Below are positions 17,919-27,033 of a DNA stretch of 64,000 nucleotides, piece after piece. The position numbers and the translations under genes are program-made. The stretch covers positions 2,604,001-2,668,000 of the forward strand of contig NZ_OZ061315.1 of assembly GCF_964063325.1 (NCBI RefSeq), written 5' to 3'. Each line of letters starts with the position of its first letter. The first letter of the stretch is position 1. This DNA comes from Hafnia alvei. Its GTDB lineage: Bacteria > Pseudomonadota > Gammaproteobacteria > Enterobacterales > Enterobacteriaceae. Below the pieces are notes generated by a model. The model searched no databases, was not told the origin of the DNA, and saw only the letters and a program-made list of their open reading frames with translations.

Positions 17919-18740
17919 GTGTTCGGGATCCATCGCAGTAGCTATCGGTACTGGCTAAGCCGACCGCAGAAACCTGATGCAAAACACATCGTTATACTTA
18001 GCCTAGTTCGTGAAGTTCATCATGCCAGTAATGGCTCTGCGGGGGCCCGGAGCATTGCCGATATGGTCAGCGCAAAAGGTGTTCCGTTGAGTCGCTGGCG
18101 GGCCAGTAAGATAATGAAAGAGCTGAATATTATTAGTTGCCAGCAACCGGAGCATCGCTACAAAAAAGCCACAAAAGAGCATGTGGATATCCCTAATCAT
18201 CTGGATCGCCAGTTTGCAGTAACGGAACCTAATCAGACCTGGTGCGGCGACGTGACCTACATCTGGACGGGCAAACGCTGGGCTTATCTGGCGGTTGTTC
18301 TGGATTTATTTTCTCGCAAGCCAATAGGCTGGGCGATGTCGTTTTCTCCGGACTCAGTTCTGACAGGAAAAGCATTAACGATGGCCTGGGAAACCAGGGG
18401 AAAACCGGCTGACGTTATGTATCATTCTGACCAGGGAAGTCACTATACCAGCAGGGAATTCAGACGGTTATTGTGGCGTTATCGTATAAAGCAAAGCATG
18501 AGTCGACGAGGGAACTGCTGGGACAACAGCCCAATGGAACGATTTTTCCGCAGCCTGAAATCAGAATGGGTCCCGAACTGTGGATACGTTAATTTTAGCG
18601 AAGCAAATAGATCAATAACGAATTACATCATTGGTTATTACAGCCAGCTCAGACCCCACCAATATAACGGTGGCTTAACACCCAATGAATCAGAGCGATT
18701 GTTCTGGAAAAACTCTAAAACTGTGGCCAGTTTTTGTTGA
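17919..18740 (+). CDS. IS3-family transposase OrfB (DDE integrase core; made as OrfAB)
   Basis: The rve-type catalytic domain. The first Asp is in TWCGDVTYIW, the second in YHSDQGSHYTS and the Glu in NSPMERFF, so the DDE triad is complete. An ATG at 17919 gives 273 residues. The same frame is open back to the frameshift site at 17823-17829, so the main active product is expected to be the OrfA-OrfB fusion. The copy looks intact and potentially mobile. Confidence 0.92.
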   Translation: MFGIHRSSYRYWLSRPQKPDAKHIVILSLVREVHHASNGSAGARSIADMVSAKGVPLSRWRASKIMKELNIISCQQPEHRYKKATKEHVDIPNHLDRQFAVTEPNQTWCGDVTYIWTGKRWAYLAVVLDLFSRKPIGWAMSFSPDSVLTGKALTMAWETRGKPADVMYHSDQGSHYTSREFRRLLWRYRIKQSMSRRGNCWDNSPMERFFRSLKSEWVPNCGYVNFSEANRSITNYIIGYYSQLRPHQYNGGLTPNESERLFWKNSKTVASFC

Positions 18741-18748
18741 CCACTTCA

Positions 18749-20187
18749 AAACCAAGATTGATGACGAACTAATTAAAGTATCAGCAAAACCTTTAGATTT
18801 TCGTTTCACGGCTCTGTGGCTGCATGGAGATGAAACAGAAACAATCTCTCGCGAACAGATGAGTGCTGTTGTCGCGATGATTATGGACACCGACGATAAT
18901 TTTTATCAAAACATCCTATTGTCTGTTCGTAGCGAGCAATACGCCAAAGATGCCACTCTCACGCAACTCGGCGCATTAGTGAAAGCAACTAAAGAGGTTT
19001 TCGCATATACAGATCGCCCCGCCCAGCTCGGCGTTATCTCAAATTTCTTTAAGCAATATTGTTCCTGTGCTGTTTCAGAAGCCAGTGAAGATGCGCTGGC
19101 CAACATCGTTAAATTGTACCGCGATAAACAAACCACACCAGTAATGCCAGAAACAAAGGCACAGACAACAAGCACAGGTGCAACACTGGGCACCCCGATC
19201 CGTTTATCTGATGATGTGCTTCACTCCCCTGTATTTCTGAAAAAGGTTATTGCCTACGCCATGCAGCCGGCTAACGGCTATGACTTACTGGCACCACCAA
19301 AGGGCATTGTCGATCGCGCCGCTGAGCTAATGAAAGATCAAGATGTTATTGATTGGTATAACGCGCTTTCAGAAACACCAGGCATTTTAGCCCTTCACCC
19401 TGATTTTACTTTTGCGTGCATCCAAGCCGCGCCGATAGCGATCACCAGTGATAAGAAAAAACTACGCGAGTACATCAGTCATAACCTTGGTGTGATTCAG
19501 CCAGTACCAGTTAAAACCGAAGAAACCGCCTCAAATGAAGGGGCAAAACCGGAAGTGGTCACCGGTGAACTAGTGAATCTCGGGGGCAGTAAATTTGATG
19601 TGAGCCAGATTTTTGAGAATAAACCACCAGCAATAAATGATGCACATTTGGGGGAAAACGCGGATCTGTCAACCAAACATTTGGGGGAAAGTGAAGATTT
19701 GTCAACCAATGTGGCTTTATCTCCGCGCGCCCTGCAAATCAAGGTAGCGCTGCAAAGCGTAATTAATGGCGAGACTGATTTGGATTCCGCAGAAGCCATT
19801 GCAACCACATTAGAAAGCGAAAATGTTGATCCGGCCTACCTTCTGGAGTGGCTGCCTAATGAAATCGAATTGGCCGAGCTGGGCGATGAGTTAGAAGACT
19901 GCACGGTAGGCAGCCTCATGATGGATTTATTCGATATCGCCCCCAAATTCATTACTGACTCATCCGAACGCGTCCAGTTCTTTACCAACCAAATTGCACT
20001 CTATAAAAAAGAGTGGGCAGAAATCGAAGCAGAAAAGGTCAGTAAAGAAAAACCAGCCAAGCCCAAAAAGCCAACCATTGAAGAGCTGCAGGCCGAGATT
20101 CAAGCACTGAAAACCCACCAGCAATTATTTAGTAATTTTGTTAGCGCAGGCGTGAAATTCCTTATGGCTTGCGAGGGGGATAAATGA
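18749..20187 (+). pseudogene. RecE-like (exonuclease VIII N-terminal region) prophage gene, 5' end removed by the IS
   Basis: The open frame enters from the IS end, so the first native residues are FKTKIDDELIKVSAKPLDFR. The remaining 479 residues parallel the long N-terminal region of Rac prophage RecE: KEVFAYTDRPAQLGVISNFF matches RecE DKVFPNPGNSNLGLITAFF. A second matching block contains DYSR/DFTF and EAPIGI/AAPIAI. No RecE nuclease domain (C-terminal in RecE) is present. The tail is a Lys/Glu-rich coiled coil. A 33-bp direct repeat (HLGENADLSTK / HLGESEDLSTN) sits near residue 300. It overlaps the next gene by ATGA. Confidence 0.75.
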
Positions 20188-20426
20188 TGCTTACTCCTAC
20201 CCCACTGGCGCCTAGTGCGCCAGAAACTGAGTGCCACTGCTATTGGTGCGGTAAATCGAAAGAAGCCGCAGCGATGATCGGGAAGCTGATCAAAGTCGGT
20301 CAGCACCAACAATATCAAAAGTTCTGTGATGATCATTGCCACGCAGAATGGAAATTATACTGCGCGCCAAAAGTGCAAGTTTCACGCACACCAGCACGTC
20401 GCTATTCATCATGGGAACTTCGCTGA
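20184..20426 (+). CDS. Small zinc-finger-like prophage protein
   Basis: An 80-residue protein with a CHCYWC motif (about residues 18-23) and a later CDDHCH motif (about 49-54), enough to build one zinc-binding site. Its ATG overlaps the stop of the RecE-like gene (ATGA), so the two were one transcription unit. Similar small Cys/His proteins are common next to recombination genes in lambdoid prophages; no specific function is known. Confidence 0.65.
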   Translation: MMLTPTPLAPSAPETECHCYWCGKSKEAAAMIGKLIKVGQHQQYQKFCDDHCHAEWKLYCAPKVQVSRTPARRYSSWELR

Positions 20427-20493
20427 ACAGTTGGATCTGATTCTTGAAAATCAATTTACAGATAGGTGATTCGATATAGTTCGTGGGGTGCCT

Positions 20494-20706
20494 ATGGCGC
20501 AGGTTGTCTTTATCGAGGAATGGATGGTAGAGGATGGGCTCAGAGCTAAAACGGGTCTAGGGGACCGTCAGATTGAGCAGTACCGGCAAGGATGCTGGAT
20601 TGAAGGGATTCACTTTAAGCGCGTATCGCCCAGTGGTGATAAAACAAAACGCGGGATCATTTGGTACAACTACCCAATGATAAACCAAATTATTAGAGAG
20701 GCATAA
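20494..20706 (+). CDS. Excisionase-like protein
   Basis: A 70-residue protein starting at ATG 20494 (MAQVVFIEEWMVEDGL), or 72 residues from GTG 20488. The winged-helix pattern EWMVEDGLRAKTGLGDRQIEQYRQGCWIEG... matches prophage excisionases, which bend DNA at attR during excision. It ends one base before the integrase start. The position directly upstream of int supports the call. Confidence 0.78.
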   Translation: MAQVVFIEEWMVEDGLRAKTGLGDRQIEQYRQGCWIEGIHFKRVSPSGDKTKRGIIWYNYPMINQIIREA

Positions 20707-20707
20707 A

Positions 20708-21940
20708 ATGGCAACGTTACCGACCGGCGTGGAAATCAGAGGCAACAGCATCTGCATCTGGTTTATCTACCGCGGTAAGCGTTGCCGTGAAATCCTTAAA
20801 GGATGGGCTAATACACCAGCAAACATCAAAAAGGCCGGAAACCTCCGGTCTATGATTGTTAGTGAAATAAATCTTGGCGAATTCAGCTATCACAATCGCT
20901 TTCCAACATCAAAAAATGCATCGAAATATGATACTGAAAAATGGGTTTCAAGCTTTTTCGAACTCACTGAGCAGTGGCTAAAAACCAAATCCGTTGAAGT
21001 CAGCCCTGGTACTCTTGTTAGTATGAAATCTCAGATTTCTGTTTTAAATCGAGTCATCGGCGAACACACCATGATTGAATCGATCACCCACAACAACATT
21101 CTGACATACCGGCATGAGCTGTTGCACGGCGGCACGTTCTATAGCCATCGACCAAATAAGATTGGCCGTAGTGTCCGTACCGTTGAAACATACGTATCCC
21201 TACTCTGCCGCGTACTGAAATTCGCTCATCGTTCAGGATTTATCACAAGCAAGCCTTTCGAAGAAATAACAAAACTCAAATCAACAAAGGCAAAACCAGA
21301 CCCATTATTGAAGAGTGAGTACTCAGCACTGCTCGCCGCTATGCGTGGCCAGACAAAAAACCTATTCCAACTTGCTTTCTATTCAGGGATGCGCCATGGC
21401 GAACTCAGCGCATTGGCATGGGAAGATATAGATCTCAATACTGGGATTATTCATGTTTCGAGAAATTTAAATAAGCTCGGTATTTTTGGCCCACCCAAAA
21501 CGCGGGCTGGCAACCGAGTAATAACATTATTGGCTCCTGCACTTGAGGCGCTTAAGGCACAGAGAGCACTTACCGAATTGCAGCCACGGACAGAGATCAC
21601 GTTTCAGCATCGCGAATATAGGAAAACTGAGCAGCAGCACGTACGTTTTGTTTTTCAACCGCGAGAAGTAAACAACGAGAAAAAACCACATTACTGCTCA
21701 TCGACGATCGCAACGTTATGGGATACAGCCATCAAGCGATCTAAGGTTCGCCGTCGAACGCCGTATCACACAAGGCACACATACGCATGCTGGATGCTGT
21801 CTGCTGGCGCCAATCCGGCATTTATCGCTAGCCAAATGGGGCATGAAAACTCGAAAATGGTTTTTGAGGTATATGGTACGTGGATTGAAGAAATGAACAA
21901 CGAACAAGTACAAACATTGAACTCAAAACTCGCTATTTAA
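20708..21940 (+). CDS. Phage-type tyrosine recombinase (integrase)
   Basis: A 410-residue integrase. Residues 1-60 form an arm-type DNA-binding domain (GVEIRGNSICIWFIYRGKRC), followed by a SAM-like core-binding domain (about 80-190) and the catalytic domain. Catalytic residues are the first Arg in FYSGMRHGELSALAWEDID, the HTRHTYA box, the GH pair in SQMGHENS and the nucleophile Tyr in FEVYGTW. All are intact. It sits in the middle of the island rather than at an end, so later rearrangement or a second insertion must have occurred. No att core is obvious just downstream. Confidence 0.92.
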   Translation: MATLPTGVEIRGNSICIWFIYRGKRCREILKGWANTPANIKKAGNLRSMIVSEINLGEFSYHNRFPTSKNASKYDTEKWVSSFFELTEQWLKTKSVEVSPGTLVSMKSQISVLNRVIGEHTMIESITHNNILTYRHELLHGGTFYSHRPNKIGRSVRTVETYVSLLCRVLKFAHRSGFITSKPFEEITKLKSTKAKPDPLLKSEYSALLAAMRGQTKNLFQLAFYSGMRHGELSALAWEDIDLNTGIIHVSRNLNKLGIFGPPKTRAGNRVITLLAPALEALKAQRALTELQPRTEITFQHREYRKTEQQHVRFVFQPREVNNEKKPHYCSSTIATLWDTAIKRSKVRRRTPYHTRHTYACWMLSAGANPAFIASQMGHENSKMVFEVYGTWIEEMNNEQVQTLNSKLAI

Positions 21941-22921
21941 CCATGCAACTCCAGATTTGAGCTGACACACTGTAGGGTAAGGCAGCATTGTGCAAAATGC
22001 GGACGTTGCCAGTAGGTCAGTACAATGAGTAGCAGGATGCAGCACTGTCACTATCGATGTAAATAAAAACATGTTTTAAAAAACAGTATTGACCTCAAAT
22101 CTCAAATGAGTAAATTAGTACTCAGCAGCACAATGAAATTGGTTAGTAATTTGTTGAATAGAAAGAAGTAATGAAAAGACCATTTTGCTTTACAGGCCAC
22201 GAAGTTTGTTGTTTGGGATGTAGTTCGCTTTCAGGCCTCGTAGTGGTTGTGCTGGCTCGCAAAATGGTAGTCTTAGCGCGATGATGTAAGGCCCTGTTTT
22301 TTTAGATAATGCTGGCGGTTTCTTTTTTTGATTGTAACCGTATCTGCAATGGGCAACGCATCAAAGAGTATATATCGCGAGGGGATGTGCTTGTTTAAGT
22401 TGCCACGCTTAGGTTCTGAAAGCGCAGGCAGGTGTATAACGAGATAAATAGAGGGAGGATTTTTAGTATTAATGCCCAATATTATCTGTAGTAAACGGGT
22501 GCATTTAAAGCAGTATAAATAGCAGTATAATTTTATTAAGTTCATTAATGTTAAATCTGAAGTCTGAAGTACCTTAAAAGCCCTGACTGCAATGGTCAGG
22601 GCTTTTAAGATTACTACCTCCTTTAAATTGTAAGTTCTCCTAACCAATTATTAATAAAACTAACCTTGATAATTCACCCAGATGAGCCTCCAATGCCTTA
22701 TAGGTTTGAATGCGCTTAATCAAGGTAAGCACACGCTGACCTCCTCGACATTAATCATGTTTCCTCAATGTTAGTCATGCAGTTACAGTTGTTAGAAGAA
22801 CTGCCAACATCTGTTCCTCGCTCATAGGGCCTTTAACTCTGTTAGCTCGTCCGCTTCATGCTAGAAGCGGAAACTGTTTAACGGTCATGCTAAGTCTTAT
22901 GTGATGCATCGCCGTTATTCC
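21941..22921. other. AT-rich stretch without a convincing gene
   Basis: A 124-residue minus-strand frame (22273-22647) exists, but it has no domain resemblance and includes a hairpin, so I do not call it. That hairpin is AAAAGCCCTGAC (22576-22587) / GTCAGGGCTTTT (22595-22606), terminator-like in both directions. The right part holds the first copy of the dispersed repeat described separately. Confidence 0.5.
22817..22871. repeat. Dispersed hairpin repeat, copy A
   Basis: It contains CTCTGTTAGCTCGTCCGCTT (22837-22856), found identically at 26497-26516. The CCGCTTC...GAAGCGG part folds as a hairpin. Copies A and B flank the lysR / hydrolase / MFS cassette. Confidence 0.75.
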
Positions 22922-23806
22922 TCAAACTCTCAATGTATCAATAACTGCTCGCAGAGCGGGTGACACATTGCGATGAGGATAATAGATGAATGAACCTTCA
23001 AGACGTAAACTGTAACGTTGTAGAACCCTAATTAGATTACCTCGTTCTAAATCATCGGAAACTAACTCTTCCGGAACATAAGCCAGCCCCAGTCCTAAAC
23101 TGGCAGCTTTTGCTTCCATATAGCTGTCAGCAAAAACCCACTGACCCTGCGGCCGATGGGTGATTTTTTTATCATCTTGATGTAGTTCCCATGCATACAG
23201 GCTACCGTCACCGAATTGATAAGCGATACAAGGATGAGCCACTAAATCTGCGGGGGTTTGTGGAAAACCGTAGCGACGAAAGTGCTCTGGTGTACCGACA
23301 ACAGCCATCTCCATATCAGGAGTGATGCGAACAGCAATCATGCCACTGCCAACTTCCGGACCTAAACGCACACCTGCATCGAATCTCTCCGCAATAATAT
23401 CGACAAACCGGCTTTCGCTGATGAGTTCCAATCGGATGTCAGGATAGCGCTGCTTAAACACTGCAAGCTTCGGCAGGAGTACTTTATCAATAGCGTGCTG
23501 ACTGGCATTGATGCGTACCGTACCTGATGGGGACTGACGATAATGGGCAAGCGTGGCTAGCCCCATATCTAAAGCGTCGAATCCTGACTCAAGGGTTCCA
23601 TACAGTTGTTCACCTGCATGGGTGAGCGATAATTTGCGGGTGGTGCGTACCAGAAGTTGAACGCCCAGTCGTTCTTCAAGTTCGCGCACAGAACGGCTGA
23701 TCCCTGACTGTGCCAGGCCAAGGCGTTGTGCCGCGGCGGTAAAACTCCCTTCCCGCACCACCTGCATGAACAGGTATAAATCGTTATAGCTTTCCCGTTT
23801 CGCCAT
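22922..23806 (-). CDS. LysR-family transcriptional regulator
   Basis: A 294-residue regulator. The N-terminal winged helix-turn-helix (DLYLFMQVVREGSFTAAAQRLGLAQSGISRSVRELEERLGVQLL) is followed by a periplasmic-binding-protein-like effector domain (from about residue 90, SGTVRINASQHAIDKVLLP). It is of the CrgA/YafC type. It is divergent from the hydrolase gene across 174 bp, the classic arrangement of a LysR regulator and its target, so it probably controls the hydrolase and the downstream transporter. The inducer is unknown. Confidence 0.88.
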   Translation of the reverse strand: MAKRESYNDLYLFMQVVREGSFTAAAQRLGLAQSGISRSVRELEERLGVQLLVRTTRKLSLTHAGEQLYGTLESGFDALDMGLATLAHYRQSPSGTVRINASQHAIDKVLLPKLAVFKQRYPDIRLELISESRFVDIIAERFDAGVRLGPEVGSGMIAVRITPDMEMAVVGTPEHFRRYGFPQTPADLVAHPCIAYQFGDGSLYAWELHQDDKKITHRPQGQWVFADSYMEAKAASLGLGLAYVPEELVSDDLERGNLIRVLQRYSLRLEGSFIYYPHRNVSPALRAVIDTLRV

Positions 23807-23980
23807 AATCTCTCCCTCGCAGTCGCACCATTATTTAGAACAATTTGGTATTAATTCTAGCATTTTTACCCACTAATCAGCACTTTTACTGCTAACTATA
23901 ATGTGCTCATTACAACAAAAAAGCACAGCAGCGTTGTCCGTATGAAACCTGCATCTATCATGTTTTATGAGGAGATTTTG

Positions 23981-25108
23981 ATGACTGCTTTCACCAAAAA
24001 ACTGACAGGTGCCATGCTGCTATGCGCATCATTAAGTGGAGTCTCAAATATGAGTTATGCCGATACAACCAATCCGAACGCGCCTGCTACGCTGGTCGAT
24101 AAATGGGATAAAACCTTTACTCAAAGCACGAAAGTTGCTCACCGTAAAGTGACCTTTCAAAACCGCTACGGGATCACCCTCGTCGGGGATCTCTACATTC
24201 CCAAGGATCGTGGCGAGCGTAAGCTGGCTGCCATTGCCGTCAGCGGCCCCTTCGGCGCGGTGAAAGAGCAGTCAAGCGGCCTGTATGCGCAAACGCTTGC
24301 AGAGCAAGGGTTTGTTACCCTAGCGTTCGACCCTTCTTATACGGGCGAGAGCGGAGGCTACCCGCGCAATGTCGCGTCTCCAGATATCAACACCGAGGAC
24401 TTCAGCGCGGCGGTAGATTTCCTAGGTCTGCAAAAAGAGGTGGATCGCAACCGTATCGGGCTGCTGGGTATCTGCGGCTGGGGCGGCATGGCTTTAAACG
24501 ACGCCGCGATGGATACCCGCGTCAAAGCAGTGGCAACCAGCGTGATGTACGACATGAGCCGTGCGATGGGACATGGCGTGGGAGATGGCAAAGATCGTTA
24601 TAGTACACAGGACCGTCGTGCCATATTGCAGTACCTGAATGCACAGCGCTGGAAGGATGCGAAAAATGGCGCTTTCGCGCCCGGCGGGCATGACATTTAT
24701 GTTGATGAGAAAGGCAACGTCAGTGCGTCGAGTCGTATTCTGCCGGAAACGTTACCCGCCAATCCCAATCCGGTTCTGAAAGAGTTCTTCGATTACTATC
24801 GTATGCCGCGCGGTTTTCATGAGCGTTCGGTCAACTCAACCGGCGCGTGGAATGCAACCATGCCACTGTCATTTATGAATATGCCGCTGCTGAGTTATGC
24901 AAATGAAGTCACTATCCCTACGCTTATTGTGACCGGCGAAAAAGCCCATTCACGCTATTTTGCTGAAGATGCCTTTAAGGCGATCGGCAGCAAAGAGAAA
25001 GAGCTGGTCATTGTCTCAGGAGCAAACCATGTTGACCTGTACGACAACGTTGTGGGTAAGATCCCGTTTGCTAAATTTGAACAGTTTTTCAAAACCAACT
25101 TAAAGTAA
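23981..25108 (+). CDS. Exported alpha/beta hydrolase, dienelactone-hydrolase / YcjY-like
   Basis: A 375-residue protein from ATG 23981, preceded by GAGGAG (23969-23974). The frame is open upstream to 23903 but without support. An N-terminal signal peptide (TKKLTGAMLLCASLSGVSNMSYA, cleaved near residue 26) suggests export. The nucleophile elbow reads GICGWGG, with Cys in place of Ser as in dienelactone hydrolases. The acid is probably in VTGEKAHS, and the His is in GANHVDLYDN. The substrate is unknown. The divergent LysR gene and downstream MFS gene form one cassette. Confidence 0.83.
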   Translation: MTAFTKKLTGAMLLCASLSGVSNMSYADTTNPNAPATLVDKWDKTFTQSTKVAHRKVTFQNRYGITLVGDLYIPKDRGERKLAAIAVSGPFGAVKEQSSGLYAQTLAEQGFVTLAFDPSYTGESGGYPRNVASPDINTEDFSAAVDFLGLQKEVDRNRIGLLGICGWGGMALNDAAMDTRVKAVATSVMYDMSRAMGHGVGDGKDRYSTQDRRAILQYLNAQRWKDAKNGAFAPGGHDIYVDEKGNVSASSRILPETLPANPNPVLKEFFDYYRMPRGFHERSVNSTGAWNATMPLSFMNMPLLSYANEVTIPTLIVTGEKAHSRYFAEDAFKAIGSKEKELVIVSGANHVDLYDNVVGKIPFAKFEQFFKTNLK

Positions 25109-25251
25109 TGGTCTGAAGCCGTCTGATATTTGCAGGCGGTTGTTTATTTCCCATACATCATCCCCGCCCACGTTTTTATCGTTATTCCCTGAATAGCGTC
25201 TATTTTGGCTGCGGCTAAGTCTCGCCGAAGCGATATAAAGAGATACTGATA

Positions 25252-26445
25252 ATGTCCACAGTAAGTCATAAAACATCACCCACTAAAACAGATGCACACT
25301 GGGGAGGCGTGTTTGCCATGACGCTCTGCGTTTTTGTGCTAATCGCTTCCGAGTTTATGCCTGTCAGCCTGCTTACGCTTATTGCCAACGATATGCACAT
25401 CACTGAAGGACTGGTAGGCCAGGGGATCGCCATATCTGGCGCACTAGCGGTACTGACCAGCCTGACTATCTCTCGTATTGCCGGAAATCTGAATCGTAAA
25501 TATCTTCTTCTGGGACTGACGGTCTTAATGGCCATATCGGGAATGGTCATCGCTATAGCACCTAACTATCCGGTTTATATGCTGGGGAGGATTATGATCG
25601 GTGTCGTTATCGGTGGGTTCTGGTCAATGTCGGCTGCAACTGCCATTCGGCTCGTGGAGCAGCATCAGGTTCCCCGTGCGCTGGCAATTCTCAATGGAGG
25701 GAACGCGTTGGCGACCGTTGTGGCTGCGCCGCTTGGTAGCTATCTGGGGACGACCGTCGGTTGGCGCGGGGCTTTTTTATGTCTCGTTCCCCTTGCCATA
25801 GCTGCGTTCATTTGGCAATGCATCAGCCTACCTTCAATGGAAAACGATAAAAGACAAAAGCAACAGAGATCTATGATTCGTCTGTTTAGAATCTCGGACG
25901 TACCTACGGGGCTGGTGGCCTGCGGACTATTCTTTGTGGGGCAGTTTGCCTTATTTACCTACGTGCGTCCCTTTCTGGAGACTGTAACCAGTGTGGGCCC
26001 CTCTGGCCTATCCCTAATTTTGCTAGCAATAGGCGTAGCAGGTTTTGTCGGCACAATGGTCGTATCGACACTCCTAAACGCTAGGTTCTATCAGACCTTA
26101 ATTATGATCCCTCTGCTTATGGCAGCGATTGCCGGTACGCTTCAGCTGGTAGGCCACAGCATCTGGGCAGTTGCCGTGTTGCTAAGCCTGTGGGGGTTGC
26201 TTGCGACGGCTGCACCAACGGGATGGTGGACATGGATAGCACGTACGCTTCCCGAAGATGCAGAGGCTGGGGGTGGTCTCATGGTTGCTGTCATCCAACT
26301 CTCGATTGCACTTGGTTCAACAGCAGGAGGTCTGGTATTCGATAGTTTGGGATGGCGAAGTACTTTCGGATTAAGTGGTATATTACTTCTTGGCGCGGTA
26401 GTGATGACGTTTCTCACGTCACGTAAAAATAGCAATGCGCGCTAG
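25252..26445 (+). CDS. MFS efflux transporter, NepI-like
   Basis: A 397-residue 12-segment major facilitator transporter. The N-terminal half carries EFMPVSLLTLIANDMHITEGLVGQ and GRIMIGVVIGGFWSMSAATAIRLV, close to Escherichia NepI (purine ribonucleoside exporter). The second half has GQFALFTYVRP and GWWTWIARTLPEDAEAGGGL, again NepI-like. Identity of the exported compound is uncertain. It lies 143 bp behind the hydrolase on the same strand, likely one LysR-controlled unit. Confidence 0.85.
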   Translation: MSTVSHKTSPTKTDAHWGGVFAMTLCVFVLIASEFMPVSLLTLIANDMHITEGLVGQGIAISGALAVLTSLTISRIAGNLNRKYLLLGLTVLMAISGMVIAIAPNYPVYMLGRIMIGVVIGGFWSMSAATAIRLVEQHQVPRALAILNGGNALATVVAAPLGSYLGTTVGWRGAFLCLVPLAIAAFIWQCISLPSMENDKRQKQQRSMIRLFRISDVPTGLVACGLFFVGQFALFTYVRPFLETVTSVGPSGLSLILLAIGVAGFVGTMVVSTLLNARFYQTLIMIPLLMAAIAGTLQLVGHSIWAVAVLLSLWGLLATAAPTGWWTWIARTLPEDAEAGGGLMVAVIQLSIALGSTAGGLVFDSLGWRSTFGLSGILLLGAVVMTFLTSRKNSNAR

Positions 26446-26473
26446 CACAATCACTTTCGTCCAAGCGTCTGAT

Positions 26474-26530
26474 TCTCGCTCACAGCGGACCTTAAACTCT
26501 GTTAGCTCGTCCGCTTTGTGCCAGGAATGG
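26474..26530. repeat. Dispersed hairpin repeat, copy B
   Basis: It shares the 20-bp core CTCTGTTAGCTCGTCCGCTT (26497-26516) with copy A and continues as TGTGCCAGGAATGGAC, which pairs with GTCC as a short hairpin. It immediately follows the MFS gene. Confidence 0.75.
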
Positions 26531-26560
26531 ACGTTTGTGGTTTTAGAAAGACTCCTATGA

Positions 26561-26587
26561 TGTGGCCAGTTTTTGTGGACCAGTTCA
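26561..26587 (+). mobile_element. IS3-family right-end remnant
   Basis: These 27 bp match the right end of the complete IS at 18722-18748 with two mismatches (TGTGGCCAGTTTTTGTGGAC...). Weaker similarity extends about 25 bp upstream. No transposase sequence remains, so it is a scar of a related IS or a recombination breakpoint. Confidence 0.7.
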
Positions 26588-26638
26588 TACCCAATGAAGA
26601 GAAGGTCAGCCGCTCTTAAGACGCTTGATGCTATTACC

Positions 26639-26887
26639 TTACCTGGAGTCTTTCATTGCATCCTGCTTCCCGGGATTGCATTGCTGTTTTGTCCCGGGAA
26701 GATAAAATTTTCCCGACCGGTCTGGATTGGTTCCGCCCGGACAACCCGCCCGGCCCGGAGCAGAAACAGTATTACTACCGTCTGATCCGTTGCCTCCATC
26801 AGAATAATTCCCGCCATTCCCGCCATCAGCAGCATTTACAGCAAATGCGCATATGATAAAAAAAAGCGCAAAAACACGCCAGATCAT
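26639..26887 (-). CDS. Small Gly/Asn-rich secreted protein, function unknown
   Basis: An 82-residue protein starting at ATG 26887, with GGAG 6-9 bases upstream. Residues 1-19 form a signal peptide (MIWRVFALFFIICAFAVNA). The mature part opens with a Gly/Asn/Ser-rich stretch (DGGNGGNYSDGGNGSDGSN), followed by two Cys (GCPGG, QQCNPG) that could form a disulfide. I do not recognise the family. It sits between the IS scar and copy C of the repeat, as accessory cargo. Only the signal peptide and binding site support it as real. Confidence 0.55.
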   Translation of the reverse strand: MIWRVFALFFIICAFAVNAADGGNGGNYSDGGNGSDGSNTVSAPGRAGCPGGTNPDRSGKFYLPGTKQQCNPGKQDAMKDSR

Positions 26888-26955
26888 AAAAACTCCATTG
26901 TTTAACAATCAAATGTTCAACCTAGCCCCCATTGTAGGGCATGTCAAAGGATTAG

Positions 26956-27014
26956 GTCCGCTCCTCGCTCATAGCTGACCTTGCCGTGCTTCAGCGCTTT
27001 ATGCCAAAAGCGAG
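26956..27014. repeat. Dispersed hairpin repeat, copy C (diverged)
   Basis: GTCCGCTCCTCGCTCATAGC then TTCAGCGCTTTATGCCAAAA and GCGAG. It shares the CTCGCTCATAG start with copy A and the CTTT-TGCCA part with copy B, but lacks the CTCTGTTAGCTCGTCC core. Confidence 0.55.
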
Positions 27015-27033
27015 CATAGCTGCCAATTAGCAT

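Noticed and set aside
18685..18748. ATG at 18685 as the start of the RecE-like gene
   Set aside because: It lies inside the IS right end and orfB; the first 21 residues are IS sequence in another frame.
22273..22647. 124-residue minus-strand frame
   Set aside because: No recognisable features, no good ribosome binding site, and it runs through a terminator-like hairpin.
26656..26856. Plus-strand frame opposite the small secreted protein
   Set aside because: It lacks a signal, a binding site and any motif; the minus-strand frame has a signal peptide and GGAG.
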